NCBI GenBank assembly: GCA_015680685.1
Contig: MNCI01020719.1
Span: 228,276 to 292,275 of the forward strand
Length of the DNA: 64,000 nucleotides
Source of the DNA: Gnetum montanum
Taxonomy: Eukaryota > Streptophyta > Gnetopsida > Gnetales > Gnetaceae
Direction of reading: 5' to 3'
Shown: positions 23,473 to 33,866 of the stretch, piece after piece
How positions within the stretch are numbered: position 1 is the stretch's first letter
Layout: each line of letters begins with the position of its first letter
Made by a program: the position numbers and the translations under genes
The notes under the pieces: generated by a model
Database searches by the model: none
What the model was told of the DNA's origin: nothing
The model's input: only the letters and a program-made list of their open reading frames with translations

Positions 23473-24420
23473 GTCAACATTCAGAAATGAAAGTTAATGT
23501 CAAAAAAATTATTTGTGACACATAAAATAAGATGTACAATTTTACTATAGGAGATGAACATGTAGACATAATTTCCTCTTACAAATATCTTTTCCTAAAA
23601 TGCTCTTGCAATTAAAATTGTAATTAGTACATTACTCAAAGAGTTGCAAATGGTATGAAAGTCTTATTTTCTCTAAAAAGTAAATGTAAGAAGGAATCTA
23701 TTCTAGCTTGGGCTATTCAAAAACAACTTTATCATGCTATTTTTTGTGAGTTTTTTGTATAGGATCTTGTTTTATCAAATAGATATTGGAAACAACTAGA
23801 AAAAATTCATAAGCTTTTTTATGCTCCATGAATGTAAAGTAAACACAAAAACACAATATAATATAATACTTCTTGAAAAAAGTGATGATGGAAATGCATG
23901 ATAAAGGATGACTTCATGATATAGTTTTATGCCTTAATAAATGGAATATTCAAGAATACATTCTCTAGTCTAATCCTAACCAAATTTGCAATTTGGTAAA
24001 ATAAGTAGTATTTTTAAAACTCTAGAAAAATGTAGAAGGCAAAAAATATTTATATTTGAATAGTATTAAGCAAGGTCTCAAATCAAATACAAATTATTTA
24101 ATTGTTGCTATTCCTTATCACTTATAATGCATAATTAGAAGAGTATCAATAGGATCTCATCATCTGAGAGTTGAAACAAGTGGATAACATAAAATTCCTT
24201 ATGAAAAATGAACATATTGACTATGTAATACAAATAGCATTGAAGATGAATGTTACATTTTCCTACAATATTCTGCATTAGAGCACATTAGACAAAAGTT
24301 AAATATTGCAAATTTGGTTGACTTATTTCAAATATTACCATGAATACTTGGTAATTTTCTTAATGATATTTTTAAAACTCATAGCATGTATATTTCTACT
24401 ATCCAATAGATCTAGAGGGT
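23473..24420 (+). pseudogene. 3' fragment of an L1-type LINE reverse transcriptase
   Basis: Translation in broken frames gives NFTIGDEHVDIISSYKYL, then RVANGMKVLFSLKSKCKKES, then WKQLEKIHKLFYA, and near 24250 a cysteine/histidine region read as EDECYIFLQYSALEHIRQ. This is the usual order at the C-terminal end of plant L1 reverse transcriptases. Stops and a missing 5' part make it a dead relic. The same end region occurs in the CesA intron at 28380-29470. Confidence 0.75.
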
Positions 24421-24537
24421 CTATAGATGTACAACACCCCACTCCCCACTGAGCAAACTCTAATATAGTTGGCTTAGCTTATAAAGTATTATACTTGAAA
24501 GTATTAGGTTCAAAGCTTCGTATCAATACTCTTAATA

Positions 24538-24600
24538 ATGAGGTGTTAGCTTAGTGGTAAAATTCTTAATTTAGAAACTAACATTTTTTACTTATGTCCA
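24538..24600 (+). repeat. tRNA-derived SINE head, partial
   Basis: TTAGCTTAGTGGTAAAA resembles a pol III A box. The rest diverges. It is the sense-strand counterpart of the neighbouring minus-strand copies. Confidence 0.45.
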
Positions 24601-24654
24601 TTAAGATGCTTGGATCTATTAAACTAGTTTTAAAATTCCTTTTATGGAGTTTTT

Positions 24655-24747
24655 TTAATTTATAACTTAGTGTTTTCTAGTGGAATTGAACTTGTGACTT
24701 AGGCTTACCAAGCTGAGACTCTTACTACTAAGCTAACACCCCCATTG
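24655..24747 (-). repeat. tRNA-derived SINE copy
   Basis: On the minus strand it begins GTGTTAGCTTAGTAGTAAGA (A-box-like), followed by GCTTGGTAAGCC and an AAGTTCAATTCC B-box-like element, at spacings normal for a tRNA head. It ends in AT-rich sequence. Confidence 0.65.
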
Positions 24748-24778
24748 TTGTAAAGTTATAAAGTTTTAATTTGGGGTG

Positions 24779-24915
24779 TTGGAACTCAAAATAATTGAAA
24801 CATAGATACACCCCAAGATCTATAAAAGTTTTACAACTCACTGCTATCTAGTAAAATCGAACCTATAACCTATGGTTACCAGGCTAAGACATGTATCACT
24901 AGGCTAACACCTCAT
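24779..24915 (-). repeat. tRNA-derived SINE copy with tail
   Basis: Minus strand: GTGTTAGCCTAGTGATACAT, then GCCTGGTAACC, then a GGTTCGATTTT B box, ending in CTTGGGGTGTATCTATG. The same body and tail appear at 50827-50963, which defines the family's length (about 135 bp). Confidence 0.7.
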
Positions 24916-25487
24916 TGTTATAAAGTTTTAATTTGACTATATATCTTGGTGGGTAAATATTGTTTAAAAAATATTTCAAGTTGGAACTCTTCTAGTATCA
25001 ATATCCTTGAAATGTGTATCCTAAGCACACCTTTCATCTTGTTTAACAAGTGGTTACCTTATTGTTAGACAAGGATTTGTAAGCAAGAGGTTGCTAGTTT
25101 AAGTCACACTTAAAGCAAGTTTATATCAACCTATAATAGTATCAAGTTGAATACATAAATTAGGGTATACAAATCATTTTAAGTTTTAACGGTCCCTTAT
25201 TACGATCTTTAAAAACCCACATATTTTCAAAATGCTAAACCATGTTATTGTTTTCCATGAACATATTGCAAGCATTTTTCAAAACCATGAAATCCTATTT
25301 CCTTCCATGCAAAACGCTTGAATTTTGCACTTGTTTTGAAAAAAGAAAAATTAAATAAAATTTTCAAGACCCAATTGGACGGAGTCGCACAAATAGATTG
25401 CACGAAGCCGTGAGCGAGAACGGTCAATCTCATCGTTTTCCCAAGGCATCGGGGCAACCGATAAAATCGTTATTTTACACGCGAAAC
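24916..25487. other. AT-rich spacer upstream of CesA
   Basis: I recognise no gene. A weak tRNA-like stretch around 25075-25110 may be another degraded SINE. The end of the segment becomes CG-richer toward the CesA promoter. Confidence 0.4.
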
Positions 25488-25765
25488 AAAGGGAAAAAGG
25501 TGCCAAAATTAGCACCATGGACGAAAATCCGAATCCAAGACAGGCAACACACAACCGAAGCATGCTGTGCATGGCATGTGAAAAAGTAGACGTCATAACA
25601 GAATCCAAAAAATCATATGCAAAGGAAAAAAAAAAAAAGGTGCCAAGATTAGTGCATGGACCAAAAATTCTATTCTAAACTCGCAACGCAAACGAAGCAT
25701 GCTATGCATGGAATGTGAAAAGGTTTACATCATGGTAGAAAATCGAATCATATCCACATGGCATG
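25488..25765 (+). repeat. Tandem duplication in the CesA upstream region
   Basis: Two units of about 135-140 bp (25488-25620 and about 25628-25765) share AAAGG(n)AAAAAGGTGCCAA, the CGAAGCATGCT(G/A)TGCATGG block, TGTGAAAA and AATCATAT in the same order. They are diverged, so the duplication is not recent. It lies about 0.8-1 kb upstream of the leader's splice donor and may duplicate promoter elements. Confidence 0.7.
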
Positions 25766-25971
25766 AAGGTACAACATAAAAATTTATAATGTTTCACTTA
25801 TTTTATTAAAAATCACAGCACAGATGGTCAGAACCCTCATTTAAAGTTTAAAAGTTGTAAGTTCTCCCTACTTAGATGGCTTAGCATTGAAGTAACCTTA
25901 TGATGAACCCTTTTATTTAATGGATGGGTACCTGAGTTTACTTGCCAAACAAAAAATTTTATATGTATTCT

Positions 25972-26561
25972 CGGAAATTGCATCTGCTTAACATGTGTGC
26001 TTCCATCCTCCTCATCAACCATGATCATGATGATACTGGAATTGCCATAAAAAGGCAAAGGCAACAAGCGGATCCCTTGAATTAATCATTTCAAGAAGAA
26101 GAAGAACCAGAATCAGAGGTCAAAACAAAGGAACAAAGGCTTAGCATTATGTTTTTGTTTTCAGATTCGCATTTGTCTTTTTCTTCTTCGTCGTATTAGA
26201 AAAGGCCCTCCGCCGCTCCCTTGTCCTCCTCCTCCTCCTTCTGCTGCTTCTGCATTGGTGAAGACTCAGTTTGGGCTTCTTCTCTCTTTCACGTGCGCCT
26301 GATTTGCTTCATCAGAGGAGGAGGAAGAAGAAGAAGAAAACAAAAAACAAAAAAGCGACAGAAGCAAAGCAGTGCCTCGGCATTATTGCGTTTATTCAGG
26401 CGTGCGTTTTGGAGGATCCGTTTTGCGCTCGGAGGCGTACATTGAGGCGGAACGTACGTGTGCGTTTCAGTCGAATCCGGAGGAGTCATTGAGCGTTTTG
26501 GTGCTTCACAGGGGTTGCGCATCCTTTCTCCAGGAGGCCCGTCTCCGTTTCGCGTTACTCT
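25972..26561 (+). promoter_or_regulatory. CesA proximal promoter and 5' leader exon
   Basis: This is the part of the CesA upstream region that was copied to 2145-3308, up to the leader's splice donor. It contains a CT-rich run (26222-26258), a GA-rich run (26310-26345) and a CG-rich leader. I could not fix a transcription start and saw no convincing TATA box. The leader exon ends at 26561 before GTAAGT. Confidence 0.6.
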
Positions 26562-27565
26562 GTAAGTTTTTCGCTCAGAGATTTGAATTAGTGGAGTTCT
26601 GGAGTGATTTGTAGCGCGTTTCCGTTCATTTTGGTTTGTCCATAATGTTTGATTTCCGTAATGTATGTGCTGCGTTTGGATGCATGAATTTTCGTCGTTT
26701 CCGTGATTTGTATTTTTTGCGATTGCGGTTGTGGATGTTTCGCATTTGGAAATATGAATTCTGGTGGTTTCAATGGATTTTGATTCATTTTGGGCCAGGT
26801 TGTTTTTGTCTTTGTGTTTTAATTTTTCGACTACGGCGCCACATCCATTTTGAACACATTAACAGAAATGTTTTTTGTTACCCATTCTGATGAATGTTCA
26901 TGAATTATGCTCTCCTTCTGTTGTAGTTTCGGAAGTCATGCCGTGATTTAGATCTACACTTTGTGTCTCCGATTTTTGAAGAAACGAATTTTGATCGTTT
27001 TGTTTTTTATAAAATATGTAAGGCAAGCTTTCGTTTTGAAAACGTAGAATAGGTTTCAATCCTTTTCCGTTGCAGAAGATTTTATCTTTATTGTGATTTG
27101 GATCCTATCCTATTGGTATCATGGTCGTTACATTATATTACGATAGGTGCAAATTGCATCGAGAATTAAGGTTCATGTATTGTCTGTTTCTTGCGAGGTT
27201 GCGAACGTTAAGGAAGAGAATTCATGCCGATTTCTTTTGCTTTTGCAATTATTTTAACAGATCCTGATACGTCTACACCAGTATTATTATTCCCAGGAAA
27301 TTTCATGGATTGTGTTCCATTTGTCTGTAATTCTTATGGATTATTCCGATGCTTCTTTTTGAGATTATTGAAATAATGAATATTCTGTACCTACTGGTTG
27401 ATCTTCGGAAGGCATATGAGGGAGTTTCGCTCTGGCTTTATTTGTGTTCGACATCCCGTTAGAGCAGCAGCGAAATGAACGTTTATTGCGCTTTTTGATA
27501 TCGTATACTGCATAGTTCTGGTTTACGGAGATGAATTTTATTTTATTTTATTTTTTGATAATTAG
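26562..27565 (+). other. Intron in the CesA 5' untranslated region
   Basis: A GTAAGT donor at 26562 and a TTAG acceptor at 27564-27565 lie three bases before the ATG at 27569. The donor is supported by its preservation in the inverted copy. The intron is T-rich, as plant introns are. Long first introns in leaders often raise expression of housekeeping and wall genes; that role here is inference. Confidence 0.7.
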
Positions 27566-27568
27566 TTC

Positions 27569-30500
27569 ATGGAAGCAACCGCAGGACTAGTCGCTGGATC
27601 TCACAACAGAAATGAGCTTGTTGTTATTCGTCCTGAGGTGGAAAGCGGGGTAAGCTGTGTTTGATTTCTGATGGTTTAAAGACGCAATGTCTATAGGTTA
27701 ATTGTTTTTTATCTGCTTTGATAATGTATGATAATTTTAGTCTCCAAAAAGTGTGCTTTTCTATGATTCACGGGGCTTCTATTTTTATTTTGCAGCCGAA
27801 ACCTTTGCAACCCAAAGACGCGCAAACCTGCCAAATATGCGGTGATCCTATTGGACTGGTCAACGGAGAGTTATTTGCGGCATGCAATGAATGTGCTTTT
27901 CCTGTGTGCAGAATTTGCTATGAGTATGAGCGTGAAGAAGGCAATCAAGTCTGTCCCAATTGTAAAACCAGATATAAACGCGCCAAAGGTTAGACAGACA
28001 AGACTTATTCCATTGGCTATTTATCTGTTTCTTAAGAGGAAATCAGCCGAATTCAAATACGTTGTTTTGCCTCTGAAGTCAACATCCTTCAACGTGACAC
28101 CTTTATACATTTGATCGACCGCCTTACGTGTTTAATCTAATGACTGACAGAATTTGGCAAACTGTAAGGTGAAATGGTTGGAAATATAAATTTAATATAA
28201 AAATGATGGGCATAAGTTCTACTCAATATAATATGTTAGTGTAAGATCAGGAATTTTATTTGAATGAAATAGTTTTTTTATTGTTTTTGAATGAAATAGT
28301 TTTTTTATTGTTTTCAGACCGAGATCTATTAGACAGAGCAAATGTACATGGCATGCATAGGAAACACTTCATCCATAAAATTATCAAGTTTTCTTGGTGT
28401 TATATTAAATAAGTCTTTTAAGCTTTTTAATTGCAATTTGCCATTTGTGGCAAGAATGCTCTAAAATATGACATTGCAGAAATATGTGATGCTCATCTTC
28501 AAATACTCCTTGATTGCATAGATGGGAGGTTCTCTCTTCTTGTGGAGTCTTGACCCATCTACCTATGTTAATTCTAAAATAGTGAGAGACCAATCTTGCC
28601 TGGGTAATTTAAAATTGTAAATGTACGGATATAGGGGTAGATAAATAAGCTACTTTCTTGTTGATGCTTCCTCTAATGTCAATTGGGTAGAATTGTTTTT
28701 TACTTGTTGGATTATCCCATTGTGTAAAAGTGCCTTATCTCTAAAACTCTTATGTAGCTGTTTTGTATCACAATGAAAAATCTCCTCCTCGATGTTTCCA
28801 TTTTTGAACCAAAACATTTCCTCATAGAACCACCCTTTTTGCTATGTAGCCACTAAGACTTTCCTTGAAAATTTAGTCACTATGCAACAAGAGAGATTAA
28901 GACTTCCTTTAAAAATTTAGTCACTATGCAACAAGAGAGACTATACAAATATATGAAACAAATCAGCAAAGAGCTTCTATGTCTAAGGGCATCATATATA
29001 CTTCTAGAAGCAAGAAATCATATTGTACTTGTCTTTTAACTTGAAACTCTTCCGGCAAAAAAATGCTTTTGAACCTCTTCTACTTTCTTCTAATATTTAC
29101 TAGCAAGCCTAGGGCCCAACACAACACATCCATACAAAAGAGTTGGTTGCACAATAGAGCAAAATAATTGTCTTCGGATATCCCCTAGGCAAAAATAGCT
29201 TCCTCCTTACATTTTCTTTTATGTTTAAATAAGGCTCTCAAGCCACCTATAATCCTCCTTTGTTTGATATAAACCTCTGAATTGTAATTGTGAGAAAGAT
29301 CCAACCCAAGGTATCTATAATTTGGAGCCATATCTATTTGATCTATACCAATAGTAAAAGAATAATCATGATTTCTAGTGCCACACACCATAATTTTGTT
29401 TTGTTTTTTTGTTTTTTTTACTTTTTGCAAATTAATTTTCATTCCAGACTGTTGGCAAAAATCATCTGTCTAATTTAATTTTTTACATTTATATTTATTA
29501 ATTTATACTAATTTTTATTTCCTTACAAAACTATCCGTAACATTTTAATATTTTATTGCAAACATTGGAAAATCTTTTTCAAAACCTGTAAGGCTATAAC
29601 CTATTGTAGCTTATAAAAATTGCTTCCATCAAACGTACATGGTCCTTAGTAACCCCCCTATTCTAAATGGTTATAAACAAATAAATAATGTTTTCATTGA
29701 AAAGTACTGGTTCTGACAAGGTCCGCTATACTTAATCCTCTTTGTGTTCCTTTGCTACGTTGTATGCAGGGAGCCGCAGGGTGCCTGGTGATGAAGATGA
29801 AGACGACATCGATGACATCGAGAATGAATTTGTATATCGGGATGTGGATAAGCTTCCGAAACAGCAGTTCGGTGCAGAGTCGTTGTTCTACGGGCGCATG
29901 AACTATGGGCGGGGAGGTGATGACCTCGAAGAATACGACCCTGGAAATATTTTCCTTCCCAGTTTACCTTTACTCACAAATGGAGAAATGGTAATTATGC
30001 CTTTGCAATTGGATGCGCTGATGAATGCCCTTTTCAGAAATTTTTGTGATTACGTTTTTCTCTTTGGATTTGGCTAGGACTATGGCATTCCTCCGGACAC
30101 TCATGCTTTGGTTCCTCATCAAGGAGGAGGCAAGCAAATTCATCCGCTTCCCTTCTCAGAAGGGAATGGACCCGGTATGTTACTTAGAAGATCGAGTTTT
30201 CATTAAGTTCATTAGGATTTCTTAGATCATCTTATCTGGGTGTTGCTTGCTTATTGAAGCCCAACCAAGACCCATGGATCCTACAAAGGATTTGGCCGTT
30301 TACGGTTATGGAAGTGTTGCTTGGAAAGATCGACTGGAGAATTTTCGGAAAAGGCATGACAGAATTAGTTCTACACGTAGTGAAGGAAATTCCCCAAAGA
30401 AGGGGGATCTTGATGGTTATGATTTCGACGATCCTACCGTACCGATGTACGCAGTAAAAATTTGATAGGTTTCACTCAGCAATGAATTGGCCATTCATTT

Positions 30501-33500
30501 GTTGTATGTTAATACTGATTTTTTTCGTAACAGGACGGATGAATCTAGACAACCTTTGTCGAGAAAGCTCCCTGTGCCTTCAAGTGTTATGAATCCCTAC
30601 AGATTAGTTATCGTTCTTCGTCTTGTGGTTCTTGCACTGTTTTTTCATTATAGAATTCTTCACCCTGTGAAGAATGCGATTGGCTTATGGCTGACATCAG
30701 TTATTTGTGAAATATGGTTTGGCATATCCTGGATTCTTGACCAGTTCCCAAAATGGATGCCCATTGTACGAGAGACTTATCTGGATCGATTAGCACTGAG
30801 GTGCATGTTTAAGACCATTGCTATATAATTTTTTGGAGTCCAGTTATGTTTATAAAATTATAATCGATGTTTGATCCACTAATGTATACGTGTATGTTTT
30901 GCAGGTATGAGAAAGAAGGCAAACCATCTGAACTTGAGGCCGTGGATCTTTTTGTGAGTACTGTAGATCCAATGAAAGAGCCTCCGCTTATTACTGCAAA
31001 CACAGTGCTATCCATTCTTGCAGTGGACTATCCCATGGAGAGGGTGTCGTGCTATGTTTCTGATGATGGTGCTGCCATGCTTACATTCGAAACAATGTCT
31101 GAAACTGCTGAATTTGCAAAGAAATGGGTTCCTTTTTGCAAAAAGTTCAACATAGAACCCCGTGCACCGGAGTGGTATTTCAACCAGAAAATTGACTACT
31201 TGAAAGATAAAGTGCATCCATCTTTTGTGAGAGAACGTAGAGCAATGAAGGTAGGTACCGAAACAGTCATAACACTGTCCAAGTTTCAGTACCCAAATCA
31301 ACTAAACCTCTTCTTGCTATTGTTGACAGAGAGAGTACGAGGAGTTTAAAGTCAAGATTAATGCTTTGGTTGCTAAGGCCCAGAAGGCTCCAGAAGAGGG
31401 ATGGACAATGCAGGATGGAACTCCATGGCCAGGAAACAATGTTAGAGATCATCCAGGAATGATTCAGGTTTAAATTTTGAATCTGGCTTTTGAGATCACC
31501 AGCAGATGGTCTATCTAGGCAACAATTGTTGAGTCAGTTCTGCAATTTTATGTGCTTGTTTCCTATATGTATATATATGCAGGTATTTCTGGGCCACGAG
31601 GGTGGACGCGACACTGACGGCAATGAATTACCAAGGTTAGTTTATGTTTCTCGTGAAAAGAGGCCTGGATTCGATCACCACAAAAAGGCTGGCGCCATGA
31701 ACTGTTTGGTGAGTTATCCGAATCAGTTCAATCAACCTTCACCAGGGAAACGGTTCCATCACTGCTTTCATCTGAAGTTATAACTGTTGTTTTGGTTATA
31801 TATTTGTGTGCAGGTGAGGGTCTCTGGGGTCTTAACAAACGCCCCATATATGTTAAATGTTGACTGTGACCATTATATAAACAATAGCAAAGCTATTCGT
31901 GAAGCCATGTGTTTCATGATGGATCCTAATATAGGAAAAAGGGTTTGCTATGTTCAGTTCCCTCAGAGGTTCGATGGCATTGACCTTCACGATCGATATG
32001 CCAACCGTAACGTTGTCTTCTTCGACGTAACCTACCTCTTCTGCCTTCAGTATCTCTACTTTTAGCAAAAGTTTCATGGTGGTTGTGTTCATTGTTTCAA
32101 CTTAGAGTGTTAATTACAAGTTACACTTATGCAGATCAACATGAAAGGTCTTGATGGCATCCAAGGTCCCATCTATGTCGGTACTGGTTGTGTCTTTCGA
32201 AGACAAGCACTTTATGGGTATGATGCACCAAAGAAGGCAAAAAAACCCAAAAGGTCATGCAATTGCCTACCTAAATGGATCTGCTGTGGATGTTGCTGCG
32301 GACAAAGAAACAAAAATAAGAAAGGGAAATTTAATTTCAAGCTGGGAAAGAAAAAGAACTCTAAAAAAAATGTTGAAGCGACCATTCCTTTGAACGGTCT
32401 GGAAAACATAGAAGAAGGCGTTGAAGGTAACGGAGAGTTGTTTGCATTTTCAATACCTAACCTTTCAATTCCTCTAAAGTTTATCATAAGTGGTCTACTC
32501 TTCTGGTTATAGGAATTGACAGTGAGAGATCATCCCTAATGTCTCAAAAAAAACTTGAAAAGAGGTTTGGACATTCACCTGTGCTCATAACATCCACTTT
32601 AATGGAGGACGGTGGTGTGCCCGCAAAAGCAGCTGCTTCTACTCTACTGAAGGAGGCCATCCACGTCATAAGTTGTGGTTATGAAAACAAAACAGACTGG
32701 GGAAAAGAGGTACGATTAACTAAGGTTCTTTGCCTCTTTTATCTGAACACATATCTTTCATATATTGGCACATTGCTCATTACTAAATTTAGATGTAGCT
32801 TATTGGAATGTCTTTTTTTGATCGTCTGGCACTTTGGTTCAGGTTGGGTGGATTTATGGTTCTGTCACAGAAGATATTCTGACAGGATTCAAAATGCATT
32901 GCCATGGATGGCGATCCATTTACTGTATTCCTAAAAGGCCTGCATTCAAGGGATCGGCCCCAATTAATCTTGCTGATCGTCTACACCAAGTGTTGCGTTG
33001 GGCTCTAGGATCTGTGGAAATTTTCTTGAGCCAACACTGCCCCATGTGGTATGGTTATGGCGGTGGATTAAAATGGCTGGAAAGGCTTTCATACATAAAT
33101 TCAACCATCTATCCATGGACGTCCTTACCGCTCCTAGCATATTGCACCTTGCCTGCCATTTGTTTGCTCACAGATAAATTTATCGTACCAGAGGTTTTAC
33201 TCTAAGCTTTTACAAACTTACCTATTTTTTATAATGTTTCTCTTCCATAGAAATTAATAATGTCTGTATATTTGTGCACAGATTAGCAACTACGCAGCTA
33301 TTCTTTTTGTTCTCCTCTTTAGCTGCATCATATCTACTGGTGTTATGGAGATTCGATGGAGTGGTGTGGGTCTTGATGATTGGTGGAGAAATGAACAATT
33401 TTGGGTTATCGGTGGTGTTTCAGCTCATTTATTTGCAGTGTTTCAAGGTTTGCTCAAGGTTATTTTTGGAGTAGATACAAATTTTACAGTGACATCAAAA

Positions 33501-33866
33501 CAGTCGGATGACGGCGAATTTGCAGAGCTATATATGTTCAAATGGACAAGTTTATTGATTCCACCAACTACACTACTCATAATCAACCTAATTGGTGTGA
33601 TGAGTGGAGTTTCAAATGCCGTTAACAATGGATATAGTTCATGGGGTCCTTTGTTTGGGAAATTGTTCTTTGCATTCTGGGTGATTGTGCATTTATACCC
33701 TTTCCTAAAAGGTCTGATGGGAAAGCAAAACCGTACTCCCACAATTGTGGTTGTGTGGTCTATTCTCCTTGCATCGGTATTCTCTTTACTCTGGGTTCGA
33801 ATTAATCCCTTCATTGCAAAATCAAGTGGACCTGTTTTGGAGCAATGTAACCTGGAGTGTGACTGA
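27569..33866 (+). CDS. CesA: Cellulose synthase catalytic subunit (CesA), 14 coding exons
   Basis: It makes cellulose from UDP-glucose at the plasma membrane as part of the rosette complex. Exons: 27569-27649, 27796-27988, 29770-29990, 30078-30174, 30260-30446, 30534-30800, 30905-31250, 31330-31467, 31583-31708, 31814-32026, 32135-32426, 32513-32709, 32843-33193 and 33282-33866. All introns are GT-AG and the frame is open for 1097 aa, normal for CesA. The start [20 protein letters not shown] fits CesA N-termini. Order: RING-type zinc finger with eight Cys (39-83), acidic variable region, two membrane helices (about 280-330), the glycosyltransferase-2 domain with DDG (402-404), DCD (569-571), TED (795-797) and QVLRW (835-839), a Lys/Cys-rich class-specific region (about 655-720), and about six C-terminal helices. 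The N-terminus resembles CesA7 and the part around [13 protein letters not shown] resembles CesA4, both secondary-wall types, so the class is uncertain. All catalytic residues are present and it looks functional. Confidence 0.96.
28262..28316 (+). repeat. Perfect 27-bp tandem duplication in CesA intron 2
   Basis: TGAATGAAATAGTTTTTTTA followed by TTGTTTT occurs twice in direct succession, just left of the LINE remnant. Confidence 0.8.
28380..29470 (-). pseudogene. Antisense LINE remnant in CesA coding intron 2
   Basis: The minus strand gives RT C-terminal sequence at 29185-29442 ([20 protein letters not shown], then [20 protein letters not shown]). At 28405-28593 it gives the terminal zinc-binding region ([20 protein letters not shown]). 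It is a 5'-truncated, frameshifted L1-type element lying against the gene. It explains why this intron is 1781 bp while the other coding introns are 79-146 bp. The exon-exon joint it interrupts (codon 92) follows the RING finger. Confidence 0.85.

Noticed and set aside
24655-24915. tRNA genes
   Set aside because: A-box and B-box-like elements are present but no clover-leaf with an anticodon stem can be formed, and a shared non-tRNA tail marks them as SINEs.
26588-26788. Open frame on the minus strand with a near-identical protein at 2463-2672, looking like a conserved small gene
   Set aside because: Both lie antisense in the CesA 5'UTR intron and its inverted copy. The protein likeness follows from DNA duplication, not from coding constraint.
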